A DNA stretch of 64,000 nt, from assembly GCF_001428665.1 (NCBI RefSeq), contig NZ_LMIJ01000010.1, forward strand, positions 402,195 to 466,194. The letters run 5' to 3'. Shown here piece by piece: positions 36,480 to 45,285 of the stretch. Origin of the DNA: Acidovorax sp. Root219 (GTDB taxonomy: Bacteria; Pseudomonadota; Gammaproteobacteria; Burkholderiales; Burkholderiaceae_C). Both the position numbers and the translations under genes were made by a program. The notes beneath the pieces are model-generated. The model was not told where the DNA came from. It made no database searches and saw nothing but the letters and a program-made list of their open reading frames with translations. Position 1 is the first letter of the stretch. The number at the start of each line of letters is the position of its first letter.

Positions 36480-37586
36480 TCAGGCAACGGCCTGAAGCCG
36501 GTGCGTCGCGCTCTGCACAACAGCCTCACCTGCTCCGGCCTGGCGCAAGGCACCGAACAGGTCCTTGGGGTTGGCCAGATCCGGGATCAACTGGATGCGT
36601 TCGCCCACGCCCAGTTCCAGCGCCGCATCGCGCATGAAGCGCAGGGCCGAGAAGTCCTCCAGTGCAAAACCCACCGAATCGAAAATCGTCACTTCGGCAT
36701 CGCTCGCGCGGCCGGCCTCGCGGCCGGCCAGCACCTGCCACAGCTCGGTCACGGCAAAGTCGGCCGGCATCTGCTGGATCTCGCCTTCGATGCGGGTCTG
36801 GGGCGGGTACTCGACGAACACGCGGCCGCGCGTGAGCACCTCGGCCTGCAGCTCGGTCTTGCCGGGGCAGTCGCCCCCCACGGCGTTGATGTGCATGCCG
36901 GGCGCCACCATGTCGGCGGTGAGGATGGTGGCGCGGGTCTTGTCGGCCGTCACCGTGGTCACGATGTCGGCGCCGCGCACGGCCTCGGCCGTGCTGCCGC
37001 AGACGGTGACCACCAGGCCCGATGGCTGCAGGTTGGCCTGCAGCTTGGCGGTGGCGGCAGGGTCGGTGTCGTACAGCCGCACTTCGGTGATGCCCACCAG
37101 ATGCTGGAAGGCCAGGGCCTGGAATTCGCTCTGCGCGCCGTTGCCGATCAGCGCCATCACCCGGCTGCCGGGCCGCGCCAGGGCCTTGGCCGCCACGGCC
37201 GACATGGCGGCGGTGCGCAAGGCGGTGGTCAGGGTCAGCTCGCTGAGCAGTTGCGGCGTGCCCGTGGCCACGTCGGCCAGCACGCCGAAGGCCATCACGG
37301 TGGACAGGCCCAGGCGCGTGTTCTTGGGGTGGCCGTTGACGTACTTGAAGGTGTAGGTCGCGTCGTCGGCAATCGGCATGAGCTCGATCGCGCCATCGGG
37401 CGAGTAGCTGGCCACCCGGGCCGACTTGTCGAAGCTCTCCCAGCGCAAGAAGTCCTCGGTGATGTTGGCGGCAATGCCAGCAAGGCAGGCCGCGAGGCCC
37501 TTGCGCCGGATCAGCTCCACCGCTTCGGGGGCGCTCAGGTAGAGGGTGGATACGCTGGTGTGGTGGGGGGTGGCGTCGTGTCGCAT
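36480..37586 (-). CDS. Ornithine cyclodeaminase family protein
   Basis: This is a 368-residue NAD-dependent mu-crystallin/ornithine cyclodeaminase fold enzyme. Visible are KYVNGHPKNTRLGL (substrate lysine region), the Rossmann motif ALIGNGAQSEFQALAF, GADIVTTVTADKTRATIL, and HINAVGGDCPGKTEL with the catalytic aspartate expected in that loop. It would convert ornithine to proline and ammonia, or act on a related amino acid. It is divergent from an Lrp regulator that probably senses the amino acid. The start is ATG 37586. Confidence 0.88.
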   Translation of the reverse strand: MRHDATPHHTSVSTLYLSAPEAVELIRRKGLAACLAGIAANITEDFLRWESFDKSARVASYSPDGAIELMPIADDATYTFKYVNGHPKNTRLGLSTVMAFGVLADVATGTPQLLSELTLTTALRTAAMSAVAAKALARPGSRVMALIGNGAQSEFQALAFQHLVGITEVRLYDTDPAATAKLQANLQPSGLVVTVCGSTAEAVRGADIVTTVTADKTRATILTADMVAPGMHINAVGGDCPGKTELQAEVLTRGRVFVEYPPQTRIEGEIQQMPADFAVTELWQVLAGREAGRASDAEVTIFDSVGFALEDFSALRFMRDAALELGVGERIQLIPDLANPKDLFGALRQAGAGEAVVQSATHRLQAVA

Positions 37587-37630
37587 GGGGTGTCTCCGGT
37601 TCGGTGGCATCCAGTGTCCAGCGGGCGCGA

Positions 37631-37677
37631 GGCAATGTGAATCGGCAAAAATGTACCGAAATGCGCGGTTGATTGCC
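37631..37677. promoter_or_regulatory. Possible operator dyad between ornithine cyclodeaminase and Lrp genes
   Basis: Wide inverted arms GGCAAT (37631-37636) and ATTGCC (37672-37677) enclose a smaller CGG-N10-CCG dyad. The placement in the divergent control region suits an Lrp-type site, but the symmetry is modest. Confidence 0.35.
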
Positions 37678-37714
37678 AAAATGGCAGCCATTGCTCACTT
37701 TCTGCACCACCACC

Positions 37715-38134
37715 ATGGATGAACTCGACCGCTCCCTGATTGCACTGCTGCGTGGTAATGCGCGCATGAACGTCGCCGACCTGGCGCACAAGCTCGGTGT
37801 CTCCCGCGGCACGGTGACCAACCGCATCCGCAAGCTCGAAGACAGCCAGGTGATCGTGGGCTACACCGTCAAGCTGCGGCCCGAGGCCGAGCCCGACCGC
37901 ATCCGTGCCTGGATGGGCGTGCTGGTCGAAGGCAACCAGTCGCGCCAGGTGGTGGCCAGCCTGCTGGGCGAGCCCGGCGTGGCCGCCCTGCACGACACCA
38001 ATGGCCGCTGGGACCTGCTGGCCGAGCTGGAGGCGGGCAGCATGGCCGAGCTGGCGCAGGTGCTCGAGCGCATCCGACTGATTTCGGGCATCCGAGGCAC
38101 CGAGACCAATATTCACCTCACGACCTACCGCTAG
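37715..38134 (+). CDS. Lrp/AsnC family transcriptional regulator
   Basis: This is a 139-residue regulator. MDELDRSLIALLRGNARMNV and then LGVSRGTVTNRIRKLED form the helix-turn-helix, followed by the RAM effector domain with LHDTNGRWDLLAELE. The ATG at 37715 gives the family-typical N-terminus. It is divergent from the ornithine cyclodeaminase gene and probably controls it. It is slightly shorter than the Lrp protein at 21129 and not a close copy of it. Confidence 0.87.
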   Translation: MDELDRSLIALLRGNARMNVADLAHKLGVSRGTVTNRIRKLEDSQVIVGYTVKLRPEAEPDRIRAWMGVLVEGNQSRQVVASLLGEPGVAALHDTNGRWDLLAELEAGSMAELAQVLERIRLISGIRGTETNIHLTTYR

Positions 38135-38151
38135 CGGTTGGCAGGCAGTGC

Positions 38152-38892
38152 TCAGCCGATCTGGCCGCCCAGGCTGCGTGCGGCTTCGAGCACGCTTTTC
38201 ACGTAGCGCTCGTCGTAGCGGTGGGCCGGCATGGTCAGCGTGACGGCAGCAGCCACCGTGCCATCGGCGGCAAACACCGGCGCCGAGATGCCGGCCACCT
38301 CGCTGAGCCGGTCGCCCACGCTGGCCAGGTAGCCGTCGGCGCGGATGCGCGCGTACAGCGCGCGGTCATGCCGGCCGAGCGAGTTGGACAGTGCCGCGTC
38401 GAAGGCCACCAGCACGCGCCCGCCCGTGCCCCGGTCCAGCGGCAGCAGGTCGCCTGCGCGGATATGGTCGCGGATGGGGTGCGGCGAGTCCACGCGGAAC
38501 TGGCACAGCCGCGCATCGCCCTGGCGCACGTGGTAGGCCGCGCTCTCGCCCGTGGCGGCCACCAGCTCGCGCAGCACGGGCAGCACCACCCGGTCGAGCG
38601 AGAACGAGGCCGCATACAGCGCATGCAGCCGCCCCACCTCGGGCCCGATGGCATAGCGGCCGTCGTCCAGGCGCTGCACCCAGCGCGCATGCTCGAGCGA
38701 GGCCAAGAGGCGCAGTGCCGTGCTCTTGTACAGCCGGGTGCGCGTGGCCAGCTCGGTCAAGGCCAGCGGCCCGTCGCCCTGGCGGAAGGCGGCCATCAAG
38801 CTCAGGGCGCGGTCCACGGCAGCCGCGCCGCCCGGGGCGGCATCGGCATCGGCAACGGATTCGGAAACGGCTTTGCGGGGCATGGGGGCCAA
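38152..38892 (-). CDS. IclR family transcriptional regulator
   Basis: This is a 246-residue regulator. After an Ala-rich N-terminal tail the winged helix reads VDRALSLMAAFRQGDGPLALTELATRTRLYKSTALRLLASLE (shown in parts: ALTELATRTRLYKSTALRLL). The C-terminal effector domain carries DHIRAGDLLPLDRGTGGRVL and SVGDRLSEVAGISAPVFAADG. It faces away from any obvious partner operon, and its target is probably outside the window. It is convergent with the Lrp gene. Confidence 0.87.
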   Translation of the reverse strand: MAPMPRKAVSESVADADAAPGGAAAVDRALSLMAAFRQGDGPLALTELATRTRLYKSTALRLLASLEHARWVQRLDDGRYAIGPEVGRLHALYAASFSLDRVVLPVLRELVAATGESAAYHVRQGDARLCQFRVDSPHPIRDHIRAGDLLPLDRGTGGRVLVAFDAALSNSLGRHDRALYARIRADGYLASVGDRLSEVAGISAPVFAADGTVAAAVTLTMPAHRYDERYVKSVLEAARSLGGQIG

Positions 38893-38981
38893 GGCGCGTG
38901 AAAGGTGCGCCCAAGAGAATGAGGTTCTGTCTATTGAAACATTGATGCCCCCACCCGTCCAGCCCGTGCCGCAACGCCCAT

Positions 38982-39004
38982 GAAAAAGCGGCCCGCAGGC
39001 CGCT
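38982..39004 (-). terminator. Rho-independent terminator of the acyl-CoA-binding protein gene
   Basis: On the minus strand the 7-bp stem AGCGGCC / GGCCGCT with a 4-base loop is followed by TTTTT. It lies 27 bp past the stop of the acyl-CoA-binding protein gene. Confidence 0.85.
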
Positions 39005-39030
39005 CGGTCAGTCGCGGGGCATGGCCCGGA

Positions 39031-39285
39031 TCAGCTCAGCTCGGTGATCAGGTCGATGTACTGCTGCTTGGCGGCATCGGCCTCGGTGCCCTTGAGCGCG
39101 TTCCACGCATCCCACTTGGCGCGGCCCACCATGTCGGAGAAGCTGGGCTTCTTTTCGGTGTTGTCGCCAACGGTGGCCTGCTTGTACAGCGCGTAGATCT
39201 TGAGCAGCGTGGCGTTGTTGGGGCGCTCGCTCAGGTTCTCGGAATTGGCTTTGGCGGCTTCGAAGGCGGCATTCAGGTCGGCCAT
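39031..39285 (-). CDS. Acyl-CoA-binding protein
   Basis: This is an 84-residue four-helix ACBP that sequesters long-chain acyl-CoA esters in the cytoplasm. The core motif LKIYALYKQATVGD is followed by GRAKWDAWNALKGTEADAAK and QQYIDLITEL, matching the eukaryotic-like ACBP fold at full length. It is divergent from the WS/DGAT gene across 150 bp; together they suggest control of the acyl-CoA pool feeding neutral lipid synthesis. A clear terminator follows. Confidence 0.93.
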   Translation of the reverse strand: MADLNAAFEAAKANSENLSERPNNATLLKIYALYKQATVGDNTEKKPSFSDMVGRAKWDAWNALKGTEADAAKQQYIDLITELS

Positions 39286-39367
39286 GGGTTGCTCCTTGGG
39301 GGTCGAAAGATGGGGGAGGGAAAGAACGGTGTCGGCAATTGTTTGCGGCGTTGTATCTTACGGTCAG

Positions 39368-39388
39368 TGCGCGAGCGAAAGTCGCGCA
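39368..39388. repeat. Inverted repeat upstream of the WS/DGAT gene
   Basis: Perfect 7-bp arms TGCGCGA / TCGCGCA are separated by 7 bp, 47 bp before the start codon. It may be an operator for an unidentified regulator. Confidence 0.45.
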
Positions 39389-39435
39389 ATCCATAGAGGC
39401 AAGCCCCCAAAACAACCACAACAGGTGTACATCCG

Positions 39436-41079
39436 ATGGTGACCCGCATTGCTGCTCCCAACGCCACCCGCTCCGAAGGCCTGGCCAGCCCGCTGAACAC
39501 CGCCTCCCAGGTCGCCCGCAAGGCGCGGGCCACCACTGCGGCCGCCGCCCAGGCCTTGCCACCCGCTGCGCGCAAGGCCGCCGGCGCGGTGCAAAAGAAT
39601 GTGCGCCGCGCCGCCACCGGAATGCTCGGCCTGTCGGGCGAGCGCATGAGCAAGGTCGACACGGCCTGGCTGCGCATGGACTCGGGCAGCAACCTGATGA
39701 TGATCAATGGCGTGTGGACGCTGGCCCCCGGCATCGCCTGGGAGGCGCTGTGCGAGCGCGTGCAGCAGCGCCTGCTGCAGTACCCGCGTTTTCGCCAGCG
39801 CGTGGTCGAAGACGCGGCCGGCGCCACCTGGGTCGAAGACCGCCAGTTCGATATTGCCGCCCACGTGCTGCGCGAGACCCTACCCCAGGAACCGGGCCAG
39901 AGCATGCAGCGCGCCCTGCAAGACCGCGTGGGTGAGCTGGCCATGCAGCCGCTGGACCCGCGCCGCCCGCTGTGGCAGATGCACCTGGTCGAGAACTTCA
40001 CAGGCGACGACGGCCAGCAGGGCAGCGCACTGATCGTGCGCATCCACCACTGCATCGCCGACGGCATCGCCCTGATCTCGGTCACCATGTCCATCGTGGA
40101 CGGGGGGTCCGAGCCGCCCAAGCGCAGCCGCAAGAAGCGCGAGGCCGCCGCCACGGCCGAGGACTGGATCGCCGACGCGCTGATCAAGCCGCTGGCCGGC
40201 CTCACGGTGAAGGCACTGGACCTGGCGGGCGATGGCGCGGCGCGCTCGTTCAAGGTGCTGGGCGACCCCGAGAAGGCCATGCAGCACGGCCTGGCTGGCA
40301 CCATGGACATGGCGCGCGTGGCCTACCAGCTGGTGAGCGACGCGGCCGCTCTGGCGCTGATGCCCGACGATTCGCCCACCCGCCTGAAGGGACAGCCCGG
40401 CCGGGCCAAGCGTGTGGCCTGGTGCCCGCCGATCCCGCTCGAAGAGGTCAAGGCCATCGGCAAGGCGCTGAACTGCTCGATCAACGATGTCTTGATGTCC
40501 TGCGTGGCCGGTGCCATCGGGGGCTACCTACGCAGCCAGGGCGACGACCCTGCGGGCCAGGAGATCCGCGCCATGATCCCGGTCAACCTGCGCCCCATGG
40601 AGGAGGCCTGGAAGCTGGGCAACCGCTTCGGCCTGGTGCCGCTGGTGCTGCCCATCGGCGTGGCCAACCCGGTGGAGCGCGTGTACGAGGTGCGCCGGCG
40701 CATGAATGCATTGAAGGGCAGCACCCAGCCCATCCTCGCGTTCGCGATGCTGGCCGTGGCAGGCCTGATGATCAAGCCCGCACAGGACGCGCTGCTCAAC
40801 CTCTTCGGCCGCAAGACCACGGCGGTGATGACCAATGTGCCCGGCCCCAAGGAGCAGCTCACGCTGTGCGGCGCGCGCGTCACGCAGTGCATGTTCTGGG
40901 TGCCGCAGTCGGGGGACATCGGCCTGGGGGTCTCCATCCTGAGCTACGGCGGCGGCGTGCAGTTCGGCGTGATCACCGACACCACGCTGTGCCCCGAGCC
41001 GCAGCTCATCATCGATGCCTTCGCGCCCGAGTTCGACCAGCTCTCGCTGCTCACGCTGATGCTGCCCTGGGGAGATTGA
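39436..41079 (+). CDS. Wax ester synthase / acyl-CoA:diacylglycerol acyltransferase (WS/DGAT)
   Basis: This is a 547-residue bifunctional acyltransferase that esterifies fatty alcohols or diacylglycerol with acyl-CoA. The catalytic motif HHxxxDG is intact as H204-H-C-I-A-D-G210. Other WS/DGAT blocks are PLWQMHLVENF, NDVLMSCVAGAIGGYLR, NLRPMEEAWKLGNRFGLV, and VMTNVPGPKEQLTLCG near the C-terminus. An N-terminal extension of about 70 residues (Ala/Lys-rich, then LSGERMSKVDTAWLRMD) precedes the condensation-like domain. It is divergent from an acyl-CoA-binding protein gene. Confidence 0.93.
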   Translation: MVTRIAAPNATRSEGLASPLNTASQVARKARATTAAAAQALPPAARKAAGAVQKNVRRAATGMLGLSGERMSKVDTAWLRMDSGSNLMMINGVWTLAPGIAWEALCERVQQRLLQYPRFRQRVVEDAAGATWVEDRQFDIAAHVLRETLPQEPGQSMQRALQDRVGELAMQPLDPRRPLWQMHLVENFTGDDGQQGSALIVRIHHCIADGIALISVTMSIVDGGSEPPKRSRKKREAAATAEDWIADALIKPLAGLTVKALDLAGDGAARSFKVLGDPEKAMQHGLAGTMDMARVAYQLVSDAAALALMPDDSPTRLKGQPGRAKRVAWCPPIPLEEVKAIGKALNCSINDVLMSCVAGAIGGYLRSQGDDPAGQEIRAMIPVNLRPMEEAWKLGNRFGLVPLVLPIGVANPVERVYEVRRRMNALKGSTQPILAFAMLAVAGLMIKPAQDALLNLFGRKTTAVMTNVPGPKEQLTLCGARVTQCMFWVPQSGDIGLGVSILSYGGGVQFGVITDTTLCPEPQLIIDAFAPEFDQLSLLTLMLPWGD

Positions 41080-41083
41080 GATC

Positions 41084-41644
41084 TTGCGCTGGCTGGCCGT
41101 TCTCACGCTGGCCGTGCTGCAGCAACATCCCGCCGGCGCCGCCGTGGTGCAGGAGCATATGCAGCGGCCCTACCCTGTGCAGTTGCAGCCCGGGCAGACA
41201 TTGCGCCAGGCGCTGCAGGCGGCCACGCCCATCGTGGTGAATGGCCGCCGCTTCCATGGCTACACGCGCTGGAATGTGCGCTGGAACTACCGCTGGTGGC
41301 GCGAGGCCTCGGGCCGCTGCGCGATCACGGAGGTCACCACACGCCTTTCCACCGAAGTGCAGTTGCCGGAACTGCACAACGCCTCGCCGCAGCAGCAGGC
41401 CACCTTTGACCGCTACCTGCGCGCCTTGGCGCAGCATGAGCAGGGGCATGCGCAGTTCGGGCGGGATGCGGCCCAGGCCATCGACCAGGGCATTGCCCGG
41501 CTGCCTGCGGCGGCCGATTGCGTCACGCTGGAACGCAACGCCGACGCGCTGGGCCGCCGCCTGTTGCAGGAGCACGTGGAACGCGAGAAGCAGTACGACC
41601 GGGATACCGGCCACGGCGCCTCGCAGGGCGCACGGCTGGAGTAG
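41084..41644 (+). CDS. DUF922 secreted zinc-dependent protease-like protein
   Basis: This is a 186-residue protein with a probable signal peptide MRWLAVLTLAVLQQHPAGAA. The metal-binding motif HEQGH is at residues 118-122, and aromatic-rich segments RWNVRWNYRWWRE precede it, as in DUF922 proteins. It starts with TTG at 41084, 4 bp after the WS/DGAT stop; no ATG gives a signal sequence. It is probably co-transcribed with WS/DGAT, though a functional link is not evident. Confidence 0.78.
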   Translation: MRWLAVLTLAVLQQHPAGAAVVQEHMQRPYPVQLQPGQTLRQALQAATPIVVNGRRFHGYTRWNVRWNYRWWREASGRCAITEVTTRLSTEVQLPELHNASPQQQATFDRYLRALAQHEQGHAQFGRDAAQAIDQGIARLPAAADCVTLERNADALGRRLLQEHVEREKQYDRDTGHGASQGARLE

Positions 41645-41645
41645 G

Positions 41646-42224
41646 TCAGCGCCGGGGCTGCAATGCGGGCAAGAGGCGCGACACGCTGGCCAGCACCGCG
41701 GGCACCGGCTCACCCAGTTGTGCCCGCACGATGGCACCCTCCACCACCAGGGCCAGTGCCTGGGCATCCTGCGCCTGCGTGGCCGATGGCGGCAACAGCA
41801 TGGCCAACAGGTCTGTCATGTCCTGCTTGTGGCGGCGGGCGATGGCGTTGACCTCGGGCACGGTATCGCCCAGTTCGCTCACGCTGTTGATGAAGGCGCA
41901 GCCCCGGAAGTCCTCACGGGTGAACCACTCGCCCAACGCAGGGGCCAGTGCGACCAATCCGGTGCCAGCCTTGCCATGGCGCGCCAGCGCATCGGCGAAC
42001 CAGGCCATCCACAGGGCATGCCGCATCTCCAGATAGGCGCAGACGAGATCGTTCTTGCTCGGAAAGTGCCGGTAGAAGGTCACCTTGGTCACCCCCGACT
42101 CGGCAATCACCTTGTCGATGCCGGTGGCGCGGATGCCCTCGCGGTAGAACAACCGGTGCGCTGTGTACAGCAGGCGCTCGCGCGCAGGCAGATCGTGGAC
42201 TTCGGGGAGGGGAGCAAGCAGCAT
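41646..42224 (-). CDS. TetR family transcriptional regulator
   Basis: This is a 192-residue repressor. The helix-turn-helix reads FYREGIRATGIDKVIAESG followed by VTKVTFYRHFPSKNDL. The C-terminal domain includes GCAFINSVSELGD, typical of the LmrA/YxaF-like group. It is divergent from the DUF1348 gene, with two strong matching operators in the 98-bp gap, so autoregulation and control of DUF1348 are very likely. Confidence 0.9.
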   Translation of the reverse strand: MLLAPLPEVHDLPARERLLYTAHRLFYREGIRATGIDKVIAESGVTKVTFYRHFPSKNDLVCAYLEMRHALWMAWFADALARHGKAGTGLVALAPALGEWFTREDFRGCAFINSVSELGDTVPEVNAIARRHKQDMTDLLAMLLPPSATQAQDAQALALVVEGAIVRAQLGEPVPAVLASVSRLLPALQPRR

Positions 42225-42232
42225 GGCGCCAT

Positions 42233-42252
42233 TGTAGACAAGTCTGTCTACA
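42233..42252. promoter_or_regulatory. TetR operator 1 (TetR/DUF1348 region)
   Basis: A perfect 8-bp inverted repeat TGTAGACA-AGTC-TGTCTACA starts 9 bp from the TetR start codon. Confidence 0.85.
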
Positions 42253-42269
42253 TGCGTTTATGATGGCGA

Positions 42270-42289
42270 TGCAGACAGATCTGTCTACA
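42270..42289. promoter_or_regulatory. TetR operator 2 (TetR/DUF1348 region)
   Basis: TGCAGACA-GATC-TGTCTACA has the same layout as operator 1 with one arm mismatch. The two centres are 37 bp apart, and this one lies 33 bp before the DUF1348 start. Confidence 0.85.
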
Positions 42290-42322
42290 TTCAACTGACC
42301 TGACCCTACCGAGGTACCGCCC

Positions 42323-42790
42323 ATGGAATCCCGCCCGCCCCTGCCCCCTTTCTCCCTGGAAACCGCCATCCAGAAAGTCCGCCTGGCCGAAGACGGCTGG
42401 AACTCCCGCGACCCGGCCCGCGTGGTGCTGGCCTATACCGAGGACACGCGCTGGCGCAACCGCGCCGAGTTTCCCGTGGGGCGCGAAGCGGCGCGCCAGT
42501 TCCTCGAACGCAAGTGGGCGCGCGAGCTCGACTACCGGCTCATCAAGGAGATCTGGGCGTTCAGCTCGCACCGCATCGGGGTGCGCTTCGCCTACGAATG
42601 GCATGATGACGCGGGCAACTGGTATCGCAGCCACGGCAATGAGAACTGGGAGTTCAACGACGCCGGGCTGATGGCCGTGCGCCACGCCAGCATCAACGAC
42701 CAGCCGATCCAGGCGGCCGACCGGCTTTTCTTCTGGCCCCAGGGCCGGCGCCCGGACGACCATCCGGGGCTGACCGAGCTGGGGATGTAA
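42323..42790 (+). CDS. DUF1348 family protein, NTF2/SnoaL-like fold
   Basis: This is a 155-residue protein. The segments [60 protein letters not shown] and the C-terminal [16 protein letters not shown] are the hallmarks of DUF1348, a group of NTF2-like proteins with unknown chemistry. Many NTF2-fold proteins are isomerases, lyases or ligand binders. Its sole visible regulator is the divergent TetR, so its expression is probably induced by a small molecule. Confidence 0.87.
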   Translation: MESRPPLPPFSLETAIQKVRLAEDGWNSRDPARVVLAYTEDTRWRNRAEFPVGREAARQFLERKWARELDYRLIKEIWAFSSHRIGVRFAYEWHDDAGNWYRSHGNENWEFNDAGLMAVRHASINDQPIQAADRLFFWPQGRRPDDHPGLTELGM

Positions 42791-42796
42791 GGAGAA

Positions 42797-43894
42797 TCAG
42801 CCTGCCAGACCGTCTACCGCCTGGAACATGGACTGGCGTGCCTGGCTCACGATCTGGCCCTTCCAGGCGTCCGTGTCGGTGTAGAACGCTTCCATCATCT
42901 GCGCCTTGATCTGCTTTGCCTGCTCGGCCGGCGCCTGGGGATGCAGGTTGAGCCACTGCTCGGCGCGGATGGCGTTCATCACGTCGAGCACCGGCACGGT
43001 GCCGTACTCCATCGCGATGCCCGTGCTCTCGGCGTGCGGGCATTCATCGTAGATCGCGTTCCACATCAGCCCGGTGAGGAAGGCCGAGGTCGATGATCCG
43101 TCGTAGATGGAGGTCACCGGCGTCGCGCCGCCGCCATCCCACCAGGCGCGGGCGCGGGCCACCGAGGCGTCGTCGTCCTTGCCCGCGTAGATGCGTTCTC
43201 CGTGGCCGCTGGGGCCCAGTCCGGTGTGCAGGTCGATCCAGGCGATCTGCGAGGCACGGGCACCATGCTGGCGCAGCACCTGGCGCAGCGTGCGGTTGCT
43301 CCAGGTGGGCTCCGTTCCGCCGAAGAACACGCCTTCGGGAAACTCGTGCTGGCCGCGCGAGATGGCGGCTTGCCAGGATGCCTCACCCTTGGTGTCTATG
43401 TACCGCTGCACGGCCGCCAGGTTGTCGGCCGACGGTGGCCACACTTCAGGCAGCAGCAGGGGCTGCACCTCGCGGTAGGCCTCGTTCACGGGCAGCGGCT
43501 TTGAAAAATCCTGAAAGTTGCGGTTCAGGTCCACGTTCTCGTGCGTGAAGCGGCGCACGTGCGAGAAGCCATAGGGGTTGAGTGCATGGATGTAGAGCGT
43601 GGCCACGCCCGCCGCGTGCGCCTTGTCGCGCCACTCCGGGTCGTGCAGCGCGAACACCTGCACCCCGCTGCCGCAGTAGCCTTCCACGCCATGGCAGGCG
43701 CTGCTCACGATGAGCAGCTTGGTCGCATCGGCCGGACCGTCGCGCACCACGTCCATGGCCAGGTCTTCACCATCACGCCCTTTGAGGGGGTGGGCATGCG
43801 ACTCGATGGGCAGACCCGCTGCGGCCGCGCCCTCGAGAAACTTCTTGCGGGCCTGGGCGTAGCTGGGCGAAAAGGCGTCGACGATGCCGATCAT
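42797..43894 (-). CDS. DUF2817 family M14-like zinc metallopeptidase
   Basis: This is a 365-residue cytoplasmic carboxypeptidase-like protein. Zinc-ligand segments are CHGVEGYCGSG (H-x-x-E), WIDLHTGLGPSG (H), and NVDLNRNFQDF is the substrate-carboxylate region; AMEYGTV probably holds the catalytic glutamate. The start is ATG 43894. It lies 99 bp after an M20 hydrolase gene on the same strand, suggesting a peptide or acyl-amino-acid salvage unit. Confidence 0.85.
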   Translation of the reverse strand: MIGIVDAFSPSYAQARKKFLEGAAAAGLPIESHAHPLKGRDGEDLAMDVVRDGPADATKLLIVSSACHGVEGYCGSGVQVFALHDPEWRDKAHAAGVATLYIHALNPYGFSHVRRFTHENVDLNRNFQDFSKPLPVNEAYREVQPLLLPEVWPPSADNLAAVQRYIDTKGEASWQAAISRGQHEFPEGVFFGGTEPTWSNRTLRQVLRQHGARASQIAWIDLHTGLGPSGHGERIYAGKDDDASVARARAWWDGGGATPVTSIYDGSSTSAFLTGLMWNAIYDECPHAESTGIAMEYGTVPVLDVMNAIRAEQWLNLHPQAPAEQAKQIKAQMMEAFYTDTDAWKGQIVSQARQSMFQAVDGLAG

Positions 43895-43993
43895 GGGCGG
43901 TTGCTTTCGTGGGTGGGGTCGGGAACACAGGAAAACCCGGGGCACGCGAGGGCGCCCAGGGCTTCAGGAAAGAGACGACAACGGGTGCCGGTG

Positions 43994-45202
43994 TCAGGCC
44001 GCCGTGGGCTGCGCCAGCCAATCCTCGGCCAGCTTGACCCAGTAGGTCGCGCCCAGAGGGATCAGGTCGTCGTTGAAGTCGTAGCTCGGGTTGTGCAGCG
44101 TGCAGGGGCCGCCGCCGTGGCCCATCTCGCGGTGCGCGCCGTCGCCGTTGGCGATGAAGCAGTAGGCACCGGGTTTGGCCTGCAGCATGAAGGCGAAGTC
44201 TTCTGCGCCCATGGTGGGCTCCTGCACCAGCACGTTGGCCTCGCCGACGATGCCGGCCATCACCTTGCGGGCAAAGTCGGCCTCGGCGGCCGAGTTCACG
44301 GTGGGCGGGTAGTTGCGGTGAAAGTGGAACTCGCAGGTGGCGTCGTGCGCGGCGCAGGTGTGCTCGGCCACCTGCTTCATGCGCTTTTCGATCAGGTCCA
44401 GCACTTCGATGGAGAAGGTGCGCACCGTGCCCTGCAGCTCGCAGCTGTCGGGCACCACGTTGGTGGCTTCGCCGGCGTGCACCATGGTCACCGAGATCAC
44501 GCCCGCATCCACGGGCTTCTTGTTGCGGCTGATGATGGTCTGGAAGGCCTGCACCATCTGGCAGGCGATCGGCACCGGGTCGATGCCGTTGTGCGGCAGC
44601 GCCGCATGGCTGCCCTTGCCGCGGATGGTGATCTTGAACTCGTTGCTCGACGCCATCACCGGGCCGGGGCTCACCGCGAACTGGCCCACGGGCATGCCCG
44701 GCCAGTTGTGCATGCCGTACACGGCCTGCATAGGGAACTGCTCGAACAGGCCGTCGGTGATCATCTCGCGCGCGCCACCGCCGCCCTCTTCGGCCGGCTG
44801 GAAGATCAGGTACACGGTGCCGTCGAAGTTGCGGTGCTTGGCGAAGTGCTGCGCCGCCGCCAGCAGCATGGCGGTATGGCCATCGTGCCCACAGGCGTGC
44901 ATCTTGCCGGTGTGCTTGCTGGCATGGGCAAAGGTGTTGAACTCCTGCATGGGCAGCGCATCCATGTCGGCGCGCAGGCCAATGGCCCGGCCGCTGGCCC
45001 CCCCGTCGCGCCCCTTGACGATGCCCACCACGCCCGTGGTGCCCAGGCCCCGGTGGATGGGAATGCCCCACTCGGTGAGCTTGTTGGCCACCACGTCGGC
45101 CGTGCGCACCTCTTCGAAGCACAGCTCGGGGTGGGCGTGAATGTCCCGGCGCACCGCTGCAATACTGGCCGCCTGGGTGACGATGGAGTCAATAACGTTC
45201 AT
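43994..45202 (-). CDS. M20 family amidohydrolase (aminoacylase / hippurate hydrolase type)
   Basis: This is a 402-residue zinc- or manganese-dependent amidohydrolase. Metal and catalytic segments are GLRADMDALPMQE, ACGHDGHTAMLL (H-x-G-H-type), and FQPAEEGGGGAREMI with the paired glutamates; PTMGAEDFAFML closes the site. It would cleave N-acyl amino acids such as hippurate or N-acetyl amino acids. It is divergent from an argE-like gene (83-bp gap) and followed by the DUF2817 peptidase. Confidence 0.9.
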   Translation of the reverse strand: MNVIDSIVTQAASIAAVRRDIHAHPELCFEEVRTADVVANKLTEWGIPIHRGLGTTGVVGIVKGRDGGASGRAIGLRADMDALPMQEFNTFAHASKHTGKMHACGHDGHTAMLLAAAQHFAKHRNFDGTVYLIFQPAEEGGGGAREMITDGLFEQFPMQAVYGMHNWPGMPVGQFAVSPGPVMASSNEFKITIRGKGSHAALPHNGIDPVPIACQMVQAFQTIISRNKKPVDAGVISVTMVHAGEATNVVPDSCELQGTVRTFSIEVLDLIEKRMKQVAEHTCAAHDATCEFHFHRNYPPTVNSAAEADFARKVMAGIVGEANVLVQEPTMGAEDFAFMLQAKPGAYCFIANGDGAHREMGHGGGPCTLHNPSYDFNDDLIPLGATYWVKLAEDWLAQPTAA

Positions 45203-45285
45203 GATATGTGTCCTTACGATTTCACAGTCTAGCCCGAGAGCAACCAGCGTGCCAACCCGGGTTATTTACTACACGAGCCCTTTCC

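Noticed and set aside
43541..45232. 563-codon plus-strand frame opposite the M20 and DUF2817 genes
   Set aside because: It is antisense to two clear enzymes and has shadow composition.
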